DNA of 64,000 nucleotides. Source: Glaciihabitans tibetensis. Lineage in GTDB: Bacteria > Actinomycetota > Actinomycetes > Actinomycetales > Microbacteriaceae. A model generated the notes under the pieces. The model ran no database searches, was not told the DNA's origin, and saw only the letters and a list, made by a program, of their open reading frames with translations. Below, one piece after another: positions 1 through 8,334 of the stretch. The position numbers and the translations under genes are program-made. Position 1 is the first letter of the stretch. Every line of letters begins with the position of its first letter. The stretch spans positions 62,001-126,000 of the forward strand of contig NZ_PVTL01000003.1 of assembly GCF_003003265.1 (NCBI RefSeq). The letters run 5' to 3'.

Positions 1-32
1 CCCCGACACCGGCCCTTTTGCGACACCAGCCT

Positions 33-944
33 TTAGCGACGCCAGCCCTTGCTCTCGAACAGTCGTGTCATCTGCGCGATAAGGTCTGACGAGTCGCGCA
101 GGTCGGCCTTGGAGCCACGCGTGCTGTGCCAGCCGTTCTCCTCCAGTTTGCGCACCCGAGCGATGTCCTTCTGCCACTGGCGTTCCTCGGTGCGGTGGTG
201 GTCGCCCTCGTAGTCGAAGACCTCGTGATACTGCTCGAACACGAGATCGGGCATCGCCAGGAACTCGCCAGTATTGGTGAAAAGTTCGACGTTCGGCAGT
301 GCGAGAGGAAGCCCGGCCTCGGCGAAGCGGTATCGAAACTGCGACTCCGGAGGCGAATCCGCGCGGTCGGTGAGGTGCGGGAGAGCTCGGCTCGCGTTGA
401 TAACACCGCGCCGACCGCGGGCCCGATCAACCGCTTCCGCGAGCTGGTCGCGCGTTGAGAGGGGGTGGCGTCGCCACAGGAGAAAGTCGCCAAGCACGAT
501 GAGCTCTTCAGTTGACACTCCCTTCGCGAGGTCGACCCAGGTGCGGGCGGCCGAGGTGAGCGGGATGTCCCGGACACGCACGACCTCGGATGGGCCGAGT
601 GCTAGCTTGTGCCCGCGAACGCCGTGGCCGCGGAGTGAGCGAAGCGGAGGTGGGGTTGCGATATGGAGTCGCTGGTCCGAATCGAACCTCGCGGGTAGGG
701 GAAATCCCAGAAGTCGGGCCGCCGTGAGGTGGGAGAACGACGCGTCTGGCGGTATCCGCGTGGCGTAGGCCCGGCACAGAAGGTCCAACGTCAGGTTCGT
801 AGCGCTCGGTACGCGGACTCCCCAATACGGACGGTCGAGATCCCGCCGCCGGAGCCGCTCGCGGGAGAGCCCGGAGTCGATGGCGAAGCGGGTCGAGAAG
901 GGCTCAGAACCGAACGGCTCGGGCAGCGGAACCAGTCGTGGCAT
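33..944 (-). CDS. Endonuclease-like protein (DUF559/Vsr-type fold) with an AbiEi-like N-terminal half
   Basis: 303-residue predicted soluble protein. The C-terminal third reads like the PD-(D/E)xK nuclease fold of DUF559/Vsr relatives: an acidic residue in PPESQFR (about residue 200), the Asp of MPDLVFEQ, then DYEGDHH followed by a basic helix (WQKDIARVRKLEENGW). The N-terminal two thirds resemble the widespread actinobacterial proteins annotated as AbiEi-like or hypothetical, with a winged-helix-like start and an LTSAARTWVDLA segment. Such genes are usually solitary, and this one has no toxin partner here: its neighbour is a nucleoside hydrolase read in the same direction 90 bp upstream. The ATG was chosen because the frame opens directly on a conserved-looking start. 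The nuclease fold is inferred from motif spacing; substrate and role are unknown. Confidence 0.7.
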   Translation of the reverse strand: MPRLVPLPEPFGSEPFSTRFAIDSGLSRERLRRRDLDRPYWGVRVPSATNLTLDLLCRAYATRIPPDASFSHLTAARLLGFPLPARFDSDQRLHIATPPPLRSLRGHGVRGHKLALGPSEVVRVRDIPLTSAARTWVDLAKGVSTEELIVLGDFLLWRRHPLSTRDQLAEAVDRARGRRGVINASRALPHLTDRADSPPESQFRYRFAEAGLPLALPNVELFTNTGEFLAMPDLVFEQYHEVFDYEGDHHRTEERQWQKDIARVRKLEENGWHSTRGSKADLRDSSDLIAQMTRLFESKGWRR

Positions 945-1034
945 CCACCGATCATGGTTCGGCAGCCCGGCCCCGGCGCTGCGCGCGAGCAGATCTGTGC
1001 ACCGCTGACTCCAGTGCGCGATTGTGCACGACCC

Positions 1035-1979
1035 CTACGCGGGGTCGCCGATGCGCTCCAGGGCGTCGACGACCAGCGCCCAGAACTTCGGCGCGTCCAG
1101 GGCGGTCGCGACCTGCGTGGTGCAGTCGGCGGGGGCAGGGCTGCGAAAATCCGCGACCGTCATGCCGACGGTGAGCGTGCCGGTCAGTTCGACGTCCAGC
1201 GGAACCTTTTGCACGGTGAGAACCGTCGGATCGATGACGTAGGCGACCGCGCAGGGGTCGTGCACCGGAGGATGGTCGAAGCCCTGCGCGTCTCTGTAGG
1301 CATGCGCGAAGAAGTCCATCAGTTCGCCCACGAACCGTGCGGGCGCGGTGCCGACCGCGGCGATGGCGGCCAGCACTTCGGGCGTAGCGAGGGCTTGGTG
1401 CGTGACATCCAACCCCACCATCGTTAATGGCCAGCGCTCGTTGAACACAATGTGGGCCGCTTCCGGGTCGATCACGATGTTGAACTCGGACGTGGCACTC
1501 CAGTTGCCGACCGCGTAGCCGCCGCCCATGAGTACCACCTCGCGCACGCGCTCAGCGATCCGCGGCTCCTTGCGCACGGCCAGGGCGAGGTTGGTGAGCG
1601 CGCCGGTGGGCACGAGGGTGATCGTTCCCGGTTCGTTGTCCATGATCGTGTCGATAATGAGGTCGACGGCGTGCCGTGGGTCGAGGCGGATGTCGGGTTC
1701 CGGCAGCTCCGGCCCGTCGAGCCCCGACTCTCCATGAATGCTCGCGGCGGTCTCGAGCTTTCGCACGAGCGGGCGGTGGGCTCCGCGGGCGAACGGAACC
1801 CCGGTGATGCCCGCCACCCGCGCAATCGACAGGGCGTTGCGAGTAACCTTGTCGATGCTCTGGTTGCCGTAGACGGTGGTGATGGCGACGAGTTCGACGC
1901 TCGGGTTTCCGTGCGCGAGCAGCAGTGCCACGGCGTCATCGTGGCCGGGGTCGCAATCGAGGATGATGCGGGTCGTCAT
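1035..1979 (-). CDS. Nucleoside hydrolase (inosine/uridine-preferring family)
   Basis: 314 residues. The N-terminal IILDCDPGHDD is the calcium-binding aspartate cluster of the IUNH family, and the late HDPCAVAY supplies the conserved His/Asp of the active site. The family cleaves the N-glycosidic bond of ribonucleosides to base and ribose. An in-frame extension runs 31 codons upstream, but the motif normally begins within a few residues of the start, so the ATG at 1979 is preferred. It is transcribed divergently from adenosine deaminase, with 146 bp between the two starts, which suggests shared control of nucleoside catabolism. Purine versus pyrimidine preference cannot be read from the sequence. 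Confidence 0.92.
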   Translation of the reverse strand: MTTRIILDCDPGHDDAVALLLAHGNPSVELVAITTVYGNQSIDKVTRNALSIARVAGITGVPFARGAHRPLVRKLETAASIHGESGLDGPELPEPDIRLDPRHAVDLIIDTIMDNEPGTITLVPTGALTNLALAVRKEPRIAERVREVVLMGGGYAVGNWSATSEFNIVIDPEAAHIVFNERWPLTMVGLDVTHQALATPEVLAAIAAVGTAPARFVGELMDFFAHAYRDAQGFDHPPVHDPCAVAYVIDPTVLTVQKVPLDVELTGTLTVGMTVADFRSPAPADCTTQVATALDAPKFWALVVDALERIGDPA

Positions 1980-2112
1980 GCGCTCGAGGCTACCGTGGCG
2001 CTCGGGCCACCGGTGGCATGGATTCGGAGCTTCAAGTGAGTCCCAGCCAGCGTCGAGCAACCCCGCATCCATCGTCCAGCCGGCTCGCAGACGGAACCTC
2101 TTCTACGACGGG

Positions 2113-2118
2113 TAGAAT
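2113..2118 (+). promoter_or_regulatory. Candidate -10 box (TAGAAT) for a leaderless adenosine deaminase mRNA
   Basis: TAGAAT lies 7 bp before the ATG at 2126 and there is no purine-rich ribosome-binding site between them. Transcription would start at or next to the ATG. Leaderless transcripts are common in Actinobacteria. No convincing -35 box is visible. Confidence 0.35.
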
Positions 2119-2125
2119 TCTGAGA

Positions 2126-3247
2126 ATGAGCACCGTTGATCAGGACTACCAGCTGCCGGGCGGGGGCGCCAACATCACCGCGCTTCCCAAAATCTCCCTC
2201 CACGATCATCTTGACGGGGGACTGCGTCCGCAGACGATCATCGAACTGGCGGATGACATCGGCTTCGCGCTTCCCGCCAGCGAAGCGAACGCGCTCGGCA
2301 CCTGGTTCGCCGAGAAGAGCGACTCCGGTTCGCTCGTCGAGTACCTGAAGACCTTCGACCTCACCACGGCGGTGATGCAGACCGAGGCGGGGCTCACCCG
2401 CGTCGCCCGCGAGTTCGTGCAGGACCTCGCCGCCGACGGCGTCATCTACGGCGAGATTCGCTGGGCGCCCGAGCAGCATCTCGCTCGCGGACTCACGCTC
2501 GACCAGACCGTGGAGGCCGTGCAGGCGGGTCTCGACGCGGGCGTGGACGACGTGCAATCCGCCGGCAAGACCATTCGCGTCGGCCAGCTGGTCAGCGCGA
2601 TGCGGCATGCCGACCGCGGGTTGGAGATCGCCGAGCTGGCGGTCCGCCACCGTGACGCCGGAGTGGTCGGTTTCGACATCGCCGGCGCCGAGGCCGGATT
2701 CCCGGCCGGCAAGCTCCGGGAGGCGTTCGACTACCTCGCAAAGAACTTCTTTCCCGCCACCGTCCACGCCGGCGAGGCCGACGGCCTGGAGAGCATCCGC
2801 GGCGCCCTCTTCGACGGCCGGGCATTGCGCCTCGGTCACGGTGTGCGCATCGCCGAAGACCTCGTGCTTGAGAGCGAAGACGGCGACAACTCGTACGTCT
2901 CGCTCGGCCCGGTAGCCCAGTGGGTCAAGGACCGCGAGATCGCGCTCGAGCTCAGCCCGCAGTCGAACCTGCAGACCGGCGCGATTGCCCAGTGGGGCAA
3001 CGACCTGATCGACCACCCCTTCGACATCCTCTACCAGCTCGGATTCACGGTGACCGTCAACACCGACAACCGCCTGATGAGCAACACCTCGCTGAGCAAG
3101 GAACTCTTTTTGCTCAGCGAGGCATTCGGATATGACCTCACCGACTTCGAGGTGTTCCAGCTCAACGCCGCGTCCGCTGCGTTTTTGTCGCTCGAAGAGC
3201 GCGAAGACCTGGCCGACCAGATTACGGAAGGCTTCGGGCGCGCATAG
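2126..3247 (+). CDS. add: Adenosine deaminase
   Basis: 373 residues; deaminates adenosine to inosine in purine salvage. The zinc-binding HxH is SLHDHLDGG (H26 and H28), the third zinc His and catalytic Glu lie in TVHAGEADG, a later conserved His is in RLGHGVRI, and the C-terminal SNLQTG and VNTDNR motifs are typical of the family. The frame is open further upstream, but family proteins start shortly before the HxH, so the ATG at 2126 is used. The PTS IIA gene follows with no gap: its ATG directly follows this stop. With nucleoside hydrolase divergent upstream and PNP downstream, the block is dedicated to nucleosides. M. tuberculosis has its add gene in a comparable neighbourhood. Confidence 0.95.
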   Translation: MSTVDQDYQLPGGGANITALPKISLHDHLDGGLRPQTIIELADDIGFALPASEANALGTWFAEKSDSGSLVEYLKTFDLTTAVMQTEAGLTRVAREFVQDLAADGVIYGEIRWAPEQHLARGLTLDQTVEAVQAGLDAGVDDVQSAGKTIRVGQLVSAMRHADRGLEIAELAVRHRDAGVVGFDIAGAEAGFPAGKLREAFDYLAKNFFPATVHAGEADGLESIRGALFDGRALRLGHGVRIAEDLVLESEDGDNSYVSLGPVAQWVKDREIALELSPQSNLQTGAIAQWGNDLIDHPFDILYQLGFTVTVNTDNRLMSNTSLSKELFLLSEAFGYDLTDFEVFQLNAASAAFLSLEEREDLADQITEGFGRA

Positions 3248-3694
3248 ATGCCACTTCCCCAGCTCACCGAAGAGTCCGTCGTCATCGGCGCGAAGGCCGA
3301 AGACTGGCGTGCTGCCGTCCGCGAAGCCGGCGCTGCGCTGACGCGTTCCGGCGCCACCCTACCGGCCTACGCGGAGGAGATGGTGCGCATGATTGATGAG
3401 CACGGCCCGTACGTGGTCATCGCTCCGGGCCTGGCTCTCGCGCACGCGCGTCCCGGCCCCGCCGTGCTGGCTAACGGTCTCGCCGTGGTCACACTCGCGA
3501 CGCCGGTGAACTTCGGACACCCCCACAATGACCCGGTTTCGGTGATCCTCGGCCTCGCCGTCGCCGACGCGGAGGCCCACCTCGCGTCAGTGGCCGAGCT
3601 TGCGAACATATTCAACGACGAGGGTGCCATTCCGGCGCTCGCCGCGGCAGACAGTGTCGAAGAAGTCCAGCGCATCATGGGGGTCCAGCTGTGA
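3248..3694 (+). CDS. PTS EIIA component, mannitol/fructose (ascorbate-like) family
   Basis: 148 residues, the normal length of a free-standing EIIA of the PTS_EIIA type 2 family. The phosphorylatable histidine is H66 in LALAHARPG, followed by the conserved NFGHPHNDPV segment. By homology to UlaC/SgaA it would pass phosphate from HPr to the EIIB encoded next. The ATG follows the adenosine deaminase stop immediately and the gene overlaps the EIIB gene by 4 bp, so all three are probably cotranscribed and translationally coupled. No EIIC permease is present in the window, which makes the sugar specificity unassignable and leaves a regulatory role possible. Confidence 0.88.
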   Translation: MPLPQLTEESVVIGAKAEDWRAAVREAGAALTRSGATLPAYAEEMVRMIDEHGPYVVIAPGLALAHARPGPAVLANGLAVVTLATPVNFGHPHNDPVSVILGLAVADAEAHLASVAELANIFNDEGAIPALAAADSVEEVQRIMGVQL

Positions 3695-3963
3695 AGATCG
3701 TAGCTATTTGCGGTGCGGGCATCGGTTCCAGCGCGATCCTGAAGGTGAACGCCGAACGCGTGTTGGCCCGGCTGGGCATCGAAGCGGATGTCACGGCCGC
3801 CGACATCGCGTCGGTTCAGACCGTCGCGACCGACGCACAGGTGATCCTCACGAGCGCCGAGTTCGTCGATGCCATCGGCAAAACCTTCGCCGACATCGTC
3901 GTGATCGAAAACTATTTCGACGCCAACGAGCTGATGGTCAAGCTGGAAGAGGCGCTGGGCTAG
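3691..3963 (+). CDS. PTS EIIB component, lactose/ascorbate (SgaB/UlaB) family
   Basis: 90 residues with the CGAGIGSS phosphate-binding loop; C7 is the predicted phospho-cysteine. It starts at GTG 3691, overlapping the EIIA stop by 4 bp (GTGA). It should accept phosphate from the EIIA and pass it to a sugar through an EIIC. The expected EIIC (UlaA-like, about 400 residues) is missing: the next gene is an unrelated membrane protein on the other strand whose stop lies 26 bp inside this gene. The permease may be encoded elsewhere, or this pair may have a signalling role. Confidence 0.88.
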   Translation: MKIVAICGAGIGSSAILKVNAERVLARLGIEADVTAADIASVQTVATDAQVILTSAEFVDAIGKTFADIVVIENYFDANELMVKLEEALG

Positions 3964-5359
3964 CGTCTGGGTCTGGGTCTGGGTCTGGGGCCGGGTCTGG
4001 GCCTCGGTCTGGGCGTCGGTCTGGGACCGAGGCTGAGGCTGAGCCCTGGTCTGGGGCCTCGCCTGGGTCCGGGTGCGGTTTCTGATCCGGGCCGAGGGCG
4101 GCACGCACGCCCCAGAATGCGAGCAGGCCGCTGGCCGGGGCGAGACCGATACCCATCGTCATGCCGATGACGGCCACGTACGCAAAGCCGGCGCCGAGAG
4201 CCAGGGCGAGGGCGGTTGCAATTCGGCTGCCCCGGGACATCCGCTGGCCTGATTTTTCGAGCATCAGCCAGGCGACCGTGCCGGTCCAGATCATCGCGGC
4301 GACGGCGAGAACGGGCAGCAGGCTGAAGAACAGCACGCCATCGGGATTCGCGCCGAGCGTCAGGGCCACGCCGACAGCGGCGACGAGCACGGAAGACGCG
4401 GCCGCCGCCGCCCGGAGCGCACGATTCCAGGTCGCCTGCCGCGTGGTGAGCAGGATCGTGGCGCACCAGAGCAGCGGGATCGCCGCAAGCTGCGCCGCGC
4501 CGCCCGCCGCGCCGAGGACGGTGGTCGCCTCCGGCTGGCCGGCGAAGCCCACACTCGCCAGCAGCGCGCCGCCCCAGATCGCGACGGTTGATGCGAGGGA
4601 TGCCACGGCGAGCGTGGTGGCGCGCTGACGAGCGACCGCGCGGCGCTCATGCTCGTGCCGGTGTTCGTGAGCGTGCTCGTGCGCGTGCGCGTGCTGGTGC
4701 TGGTGCTCGTGCTGGTGCCAAGGCTCCTCGCTCCGATGCTCAGAGCGGTGTGGCGGCTCTGACGGCGTGGACGGCGATGGTGCCGCCCCCGCACGTTCAT
4801 CGGCGCGGGGGAGCACTACCGCGAGCACGAGAACAGCGGTGGCAACGAGCGGTTGCATTATCGGGGTCAGCCCGCCGACGAGCGCCGTGATGGCCACGGG
4901 AATCGCGGCGCCGGTGGAGCCGAGTGCCCGCAGCAGCGGCGCGGCGGGGCGCGGTCCGATGAGGTAGCCCGCGGTGGCGAGTGCGATGAGCAGCAGCGCC
5001 AAGGCCACCAGTGCGAACGGGATGCTCAGGGTGGCGAAGAGGCTGAGGGCTCGCCCGGCATCCGCCTCATCGAACCCAACGGACCATGCCGCCCCGGCCA
5101 GCGCGCCGAAGACGAAGCCGAGCCCCGTCGTGCACAGCAGCGCAGCACGCGCCACTGCGGTGCCCCGGAGCACCGGACGCAGCAGGGACAGTGCGGCCGC
5201 GACGATCAATGTCGGCGCGATCACCGAGCCCACGACGAGGATCGCGATCGTCGCTTCCGACCTGTACGGGCCCATCACGAACGCAACCGTGAACGCGATC
5301 GAGACCACCAACGCCGTTGCGCTGAGGGGAATGGCCCGACTCTGCTGCGTTTTGCTCAT
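3938..5359 (-). CDS. Polytopic membrane protein with a His-rich loop and repetitive Pro/Asp tail
   Basis: 473 residues. Hydrophobic segments lie at about 13-32, 38-60, 70-95, 105-130 and 140-170, and again from about 250 to 420, so roughly ten transmembrane helices are likely. Between the two membrane halves (about 205-240) is a hydrophilic loop dominated by His and Glu (HQHEHQHQHAHAHEHAHEH), the composition of a metal-binding segment. The last 50 residues are a low-complexity D/P/S tail encoded by hexanucleotide repeats, and the 3' end overlaps the convergent EIIB gene. I do not recognise the family. A divalent-metal-related role is suggested only by the His cluster. Confidence 0.75.
   Translation of the reverse strand: MSKTQQSRAIPLSATALVVSIAFTVAFVMGPYRSEATIAILVVGSVIAPTLIVAAALSLLRPVLRGTAVARAALLCTTGLGFVFGALAGAAWSVGFDEADAGRALSLFATLSIPFALVALALLLIALATAGYLIGPRPAAPLLRALGSTGAAIPVAITALVGGLTPIMQPLVATAVLVLAVVLPRADERAGAAPSPSTPSEPPHRSEHRSEEPWHQHEHQHQHAHAHEHAHEHRHEHERRAVARQRATTLAVASLASTVAIWGGALLASVGFAGQPEATTVLGAAGGAAQLAAIPLLWCATILLTTRQATWNRALRAAAAASSVLVAAVGVALTLGANPDGVLFFSLLPVLAVAAMIWTGTVAWLMLEKSGQRMSRGSRIATALALALGAGFAYVAVIGMTMGIGLAPASGLLAFWGVRAALGPDQKPHPDPGEAPDQGSASASVPDRRPDRGPDPAPDPDPDPDASPAPLPA
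3965..4045. repeat. GTCTGG-type hexanucleotide repeat tract
   Basis: The plus strand shows GTCTGG repeated perfectly at 3965-3988 and imperfectly to about 4045. On the minus strand it encodes the DPDPDPD tail of the membrane protein. The unit is a multiple of three, so copy-number change would lengthen or shorten the tail without frameshift. Confidence 0.75.
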
Positions 5360-5444
5360 GCCCCAGTGAAGCAGCCGCGTGCGACACGCGCGTCAGCCCG
5401 GAGGATGAGCCGCAGCGCCATCTTCTGGGCATGGGATGCGGGCC

Positions 5445-7316
5445 CTAAGAGATCAGCGCCCGCATACCCGCGTCGAGTTCGGCGACGACCGCGTCTGCTT
5501 CGGCGTAGCGTTCGGTCGGGGTTCCTATCCGGCTGGACGACGCGTCGATGTAGACCTTCAGCTTCGGCTCGGTGCCGCTCGGACGCACGATGATGCGCGC
5601 GCCACCGTCAAGCCAGAACCGGAGGATGTCGCCCGGCGGATAGGCGCCGAACCCCTCCGCGAAGTCGTCGATCGAGTCGACCCGGATGCTGCCGACGCTC
5701 GCGGGCAGGTGCATCCGAAGGTTCGCCATGATTCGGGGGATGTCGGACAAGTCCTGCACCCGCAGCGAGATCTGCGAGGACGAGAACGCCCCGAACTTGG
5801 CGGCGAAGTCATTGAGGTGATCGCCGACGGTTTTGCCGGCCGCTTTCAGCTCGCTGACCAGGGTCAGGAAGTCGATCGCGGCCGAGATGCCGTCCTTGTC
5901 ACGCACCTTGGACGGATCGACAAGGTAGCCGAGCGCCTCCTCGTACCCGTACGCGAGGCCGCCAACGCGGGAGATCCACTTGAACCCGGTGAGGGTGTCC
6001 GAGTAGTCGAGGTTGTACTCGCGCGCAATTGCGCGCAGGGCCGGGCTCGACACGATGGACGCGGCGAGCGTTCCGCCGAGGTCGGACGCCTGCTGTCGTT
6101 CCGCCGCACGCCAGCCCAGGATTGAACCAACCTCGTTGCCGCTGAGGCGGCGCCAGCCGGTGTCCGTGCCGGGGGCCGGGATCGCGATAGCCAGCCGGTC
6201 GGCGTCTGGGTCGTTCGCGATGATGAGTTCCGCGTTCACCTCACGCGCACGGGCGAAGGCGAGGTCGAGCGCGCCGGGTTCCTCCGGGTTGGGGAACGAG
6301 ACCGTGGGGAACGCGGCATCCGGTTCGATCTGCTCGGTCACCACGGTGGGCTCGCCAAAACCGGCATCGACGAAGACGCGGCGGGCGGTCTCCCAACCCA
6401 CCCCGTGCATGGCCGTGTAGACAACCGATACGGGTGCCGTGTCCGACGTCGGCGTATTCTCCGATGCGGGCCCGTTCTCTAACGCGGGTGCCTTCTCCGA
6501 TGCGGGCGCGTTCTCTGATGCGGGTGCCTTCCCGCCGCCAGCGAGCGCGGCCGTGAGGCGCACATACTCGTCGAGAACGTCCTCCCCGGCCGTCTCGAAC
6601 TCCGTCGAGCGCGGCAGGTCGAGCACGCTCCCCAGGGCGACGCGGTCGATCTGCGCGGCGATCTTCCCGTCGACGGGGGAGACGATCTGGGAGCCGTGGT
6701 CGAGGCCACCGAGGTACACCTTGTAGCCATTGTCTGCGGCCGGGTTGTGGCTCGCGGTGACCATTACTCCGGCGCTCACGTCGAGGTGGCGCACGGCGAA
6801 TGCGAGCACGGGGGTCGGCAGGCGGCGGGGGAGCAGGATGGCGCGGACTCCCGCACCGGCCATGATCTCGGCCGTGTCCCGGGCGAAGACCTCGGAATTC
6901 TTGCGACCGTCGTAGCCGATCACGATGCTGGGGGTCTGGCCGAGCGCGGTTCCCGCCGACGTGTTCTCCGTGAGCAGGAACTGGGCGAATCCGGCGGCTG
7001 CCTGCGACACCAAAACTCGGTTCATGCGGTTGGAGCCGGCGCCGAGTTCACCGCGCAAGCCTGCCGTGCCGAACGCGAGCCGCGCAGAGAAGCGGGACTC
7101 GAGATCGTTTGTCGCCGCGGTATCGCCCGCTTCCGCGGCGGAGATCAGCGAGTCGAGCTCGGCGCGCGATTCGTCGTCGGGGTCCTGGTCGCGCCACGCC
7201 TTGGCGGTGTCGAGGAGCGCGGCGCTGGTTGCTGTGGTGGCGTCGCCAGCGCTGGTGATGCCAGCGGTGCCGTCGTCGGTGTTCGCGGTACCAGTGGTGG
7301 CGTCGTCGGCGCTCAC
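5445..7316 (-). CDS. Phospho-sugar mutase (alpha-D-phosphohexomutase superfamily, PGM2/PmmB-like)
   Basis: 623 residues. All superfamily elements are visible: FGTAGLRGE, the phosphoserine loop VMVTASHNP (Ser about 189), the metal loop NDPDADRLAI, the GNEVGSILG sugar loop, and the phosphate-binding RPSGTEPKLK near the C-terminus. It is longer than the usual 550 or so because of a Thr/Ala/Asp-rich N-terminal tail (about 1-35) and a low-complexity insert of imperfect PASEN/PTSD repeats (about residue 270-300). Its start overlaps the PNP stop by 4 bp. Coupling to PNP suggests that phosphopentose is the relevant substrate, as for PGM2-type phosphopentomutases; phosphoglucose or phosphomannose activity is possible. 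Confidence 0.9.
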   Translation of the reverse strand: MSADDATTGTANTDDGTAGITSAGDATTATSAALLDTAKAWRDQDPDDESRAELDSLISAAEAGDTAATNDLESRFSARLAFGTAGLRGELGAGSNRMNRVLVSQAAAGFAQFLLTENTSAGTALGQTPSIVIGYDGRKNSEVFARDTAEIMAGAGVRAILLPRRLPTPVLAFAVRHLDVSAGVMVTASHNPAADNGYKVYLGGLDHGSQIVSPVDGKIAAQIDRVALGSVLDLPRSTEFETAGEDVLDEYVRLTAALAGGGKAPASENAPASEKAPALENGPASENTPTSDTAPVSVVYTAMHGVGWETARRVFVDAGFGEPTVVTEQIEPDAAFPTVSFPNPEEPGALDLAFARAREVNAELIIANDPDADRLAIAIPAPGTDTGWRRLSGNEVGSILGWRAAERQQASDLGGTLAASIVSSPALRAIAREYNLDYSDTLTGFKWISRVGGLAYGYEEALGYLVDPSKVRDKDGISAAIDFLTLVSELKAAGKTVGDHLNDFAAKFGAFSSSQISLRVQDLSDIPRIMANLRMHLPASVGSIRVDSIDDFAEGFGAYPPGDILRFWLDGGARIIVRPSGTEPKLKVYIDASSSRIGTPTERYAEADAVVAELDAGMRALIS

Positions 7317-8149
7317 AGCGCGCCGACAATCCGCGCGAGAAGCGCGCCGAGAGTGGCCTCGGCGTTTTTGCCGGCCTCCATGACCTCTTCGTGGCTGAGC
7401 GGCGTCTTCTGGATCCCGGCGGCGAGGTTGGTGATCAGCGACATCCCGAGAATCTCCATTCCCGACTGGCGGGCGGCGATCGCTTCGAGGGCGGTGGACA
7501 TTCCGACGATGTGAGCGCCGATGGCCTTCGCCATCTGCACCTCTGCGGGGGTCTCGTAGTGGGGTCCGCGGAACTGCGCGTAGACGCCCTCGTCGAGGTC
7601 GGGCTCAAGAGTGCGCGCGAGGTCGCGCAGTCGCTGCGAGTACAGATCTGTCAGGTCGATGAAGGTTGCACCCTCGAGCGGCGAATCGGCGGTGAGGTTG
7701 ATGTGGTCGCTGATCAGCACCGGGGTGCCCGGGGTCCAGCTCTCGCGGATTCCTCCGGCCCCATTGGTGAGGATCATCACCTTTGCGCCGGTTGCCGCCG
7801 CCGTGCGCACACTGTGCACCACCCGTCGCACGCCGTGGTTTTCGTAGTAATGGGTACGCGCTCCGATTATCAACGCACGCTTGCCGTTCGGAAGCAGCAC
7901 TGACCGAAGCGTGCCGACGTGACCCTCGAGGGCGGGCTTGCTGAACCCGGTGACCTCGGTGGCCGGGATGGTCGCGGTGGTCTCCCCGATCAGGTCGGCG
8001 GCCTTGGCCCACCCGCTGCCCAGCGTGAGGGCGATGTCGTGGTGCTCGACCCCCGTTTTTTCGGCGATATCCGCAGCAGCCTGGGCGGCGATAGCGAAGG
8101 GATCGGCGGCGGGGTCATCGAGGGGGTGCGCAAGTGATGATGTGGACAT
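7313..8149 (-). CDS. Purine-nucleoside phosphorylase, trimeric PNP/MTAP family
   Basis: 278 residues. The phosphate loop TLGSGWA, RTHYYE, the LTNGAGG strand, RGPHYETPAE and the base-binding ITNLAAG are all present and in family order. It splits inosine or guanosine plus phosphate into base and ribose-1-phosphate. The next gene, overlapping by 4 bp, is the mutase that could convert ribose-1-phosphate to ribose-5-phosphate. Together with adenosine deaminase this gives a complete route from adenosine to hypoxanthine and pentose phosphate. The ATG at 8149 gives a normal N-terminus for actinobacterial PNPs. Confidence 0.95.
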   Translation of the reverse strand: MSTSSLAHPLDDPAADPFAIAAQAAADIAEKTGVEHHDIALTLGSGWAKAADLIGETTATIPATEVTGFSKPALEGHVGTLRSVLLPNGKRALIIGARTHYYENHGVRRVVHSVRTAAATGAKVMILTNGAGGIRESWTPGTPVLISDHINLTADSPLEGATFIDLTDLYSQRLRDLARTLEPDLDEGVYAQFRGPHYETPAEVQMAKAIGAHIVGMSTALEAIAARQSGMEILGMSLITNLAAGIQKTPLSHEEVMEAGKNAEATLGALLARIVGAL

Positions 8150-8334
8150 CCGACCACTCTATTGCGAACTGCTGGGGTCGTCGGCGGAATGCGCGATCGA
8201 CTCGGCGTAGGGGCCCTGAGCGGGACGTGTCGCCCGCTCCCGCCGGGTTGCGCACCTCGCAGATGCGCTGTTCCGGGACTTTCGGCACTTGCCTCAGTTT
8301 TGACCCTTCCTCGCGACACACCAGAATGTCTGTT

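Noticed and set aside
670..700. tRNA-like T-loop sequence on the minus strand
   Set aside because: GGTTCGATTC lies within the coding frame of the first gene; no acceptor stem or anticodon arm can be drawn.
1976..3016. Long minus-strand open frame opposite adenosine deaminase
   Set aside because: Mirror of a clear coding gene in GC-rich DNA; no recognisable motif, high Arg/Gly/Val content.
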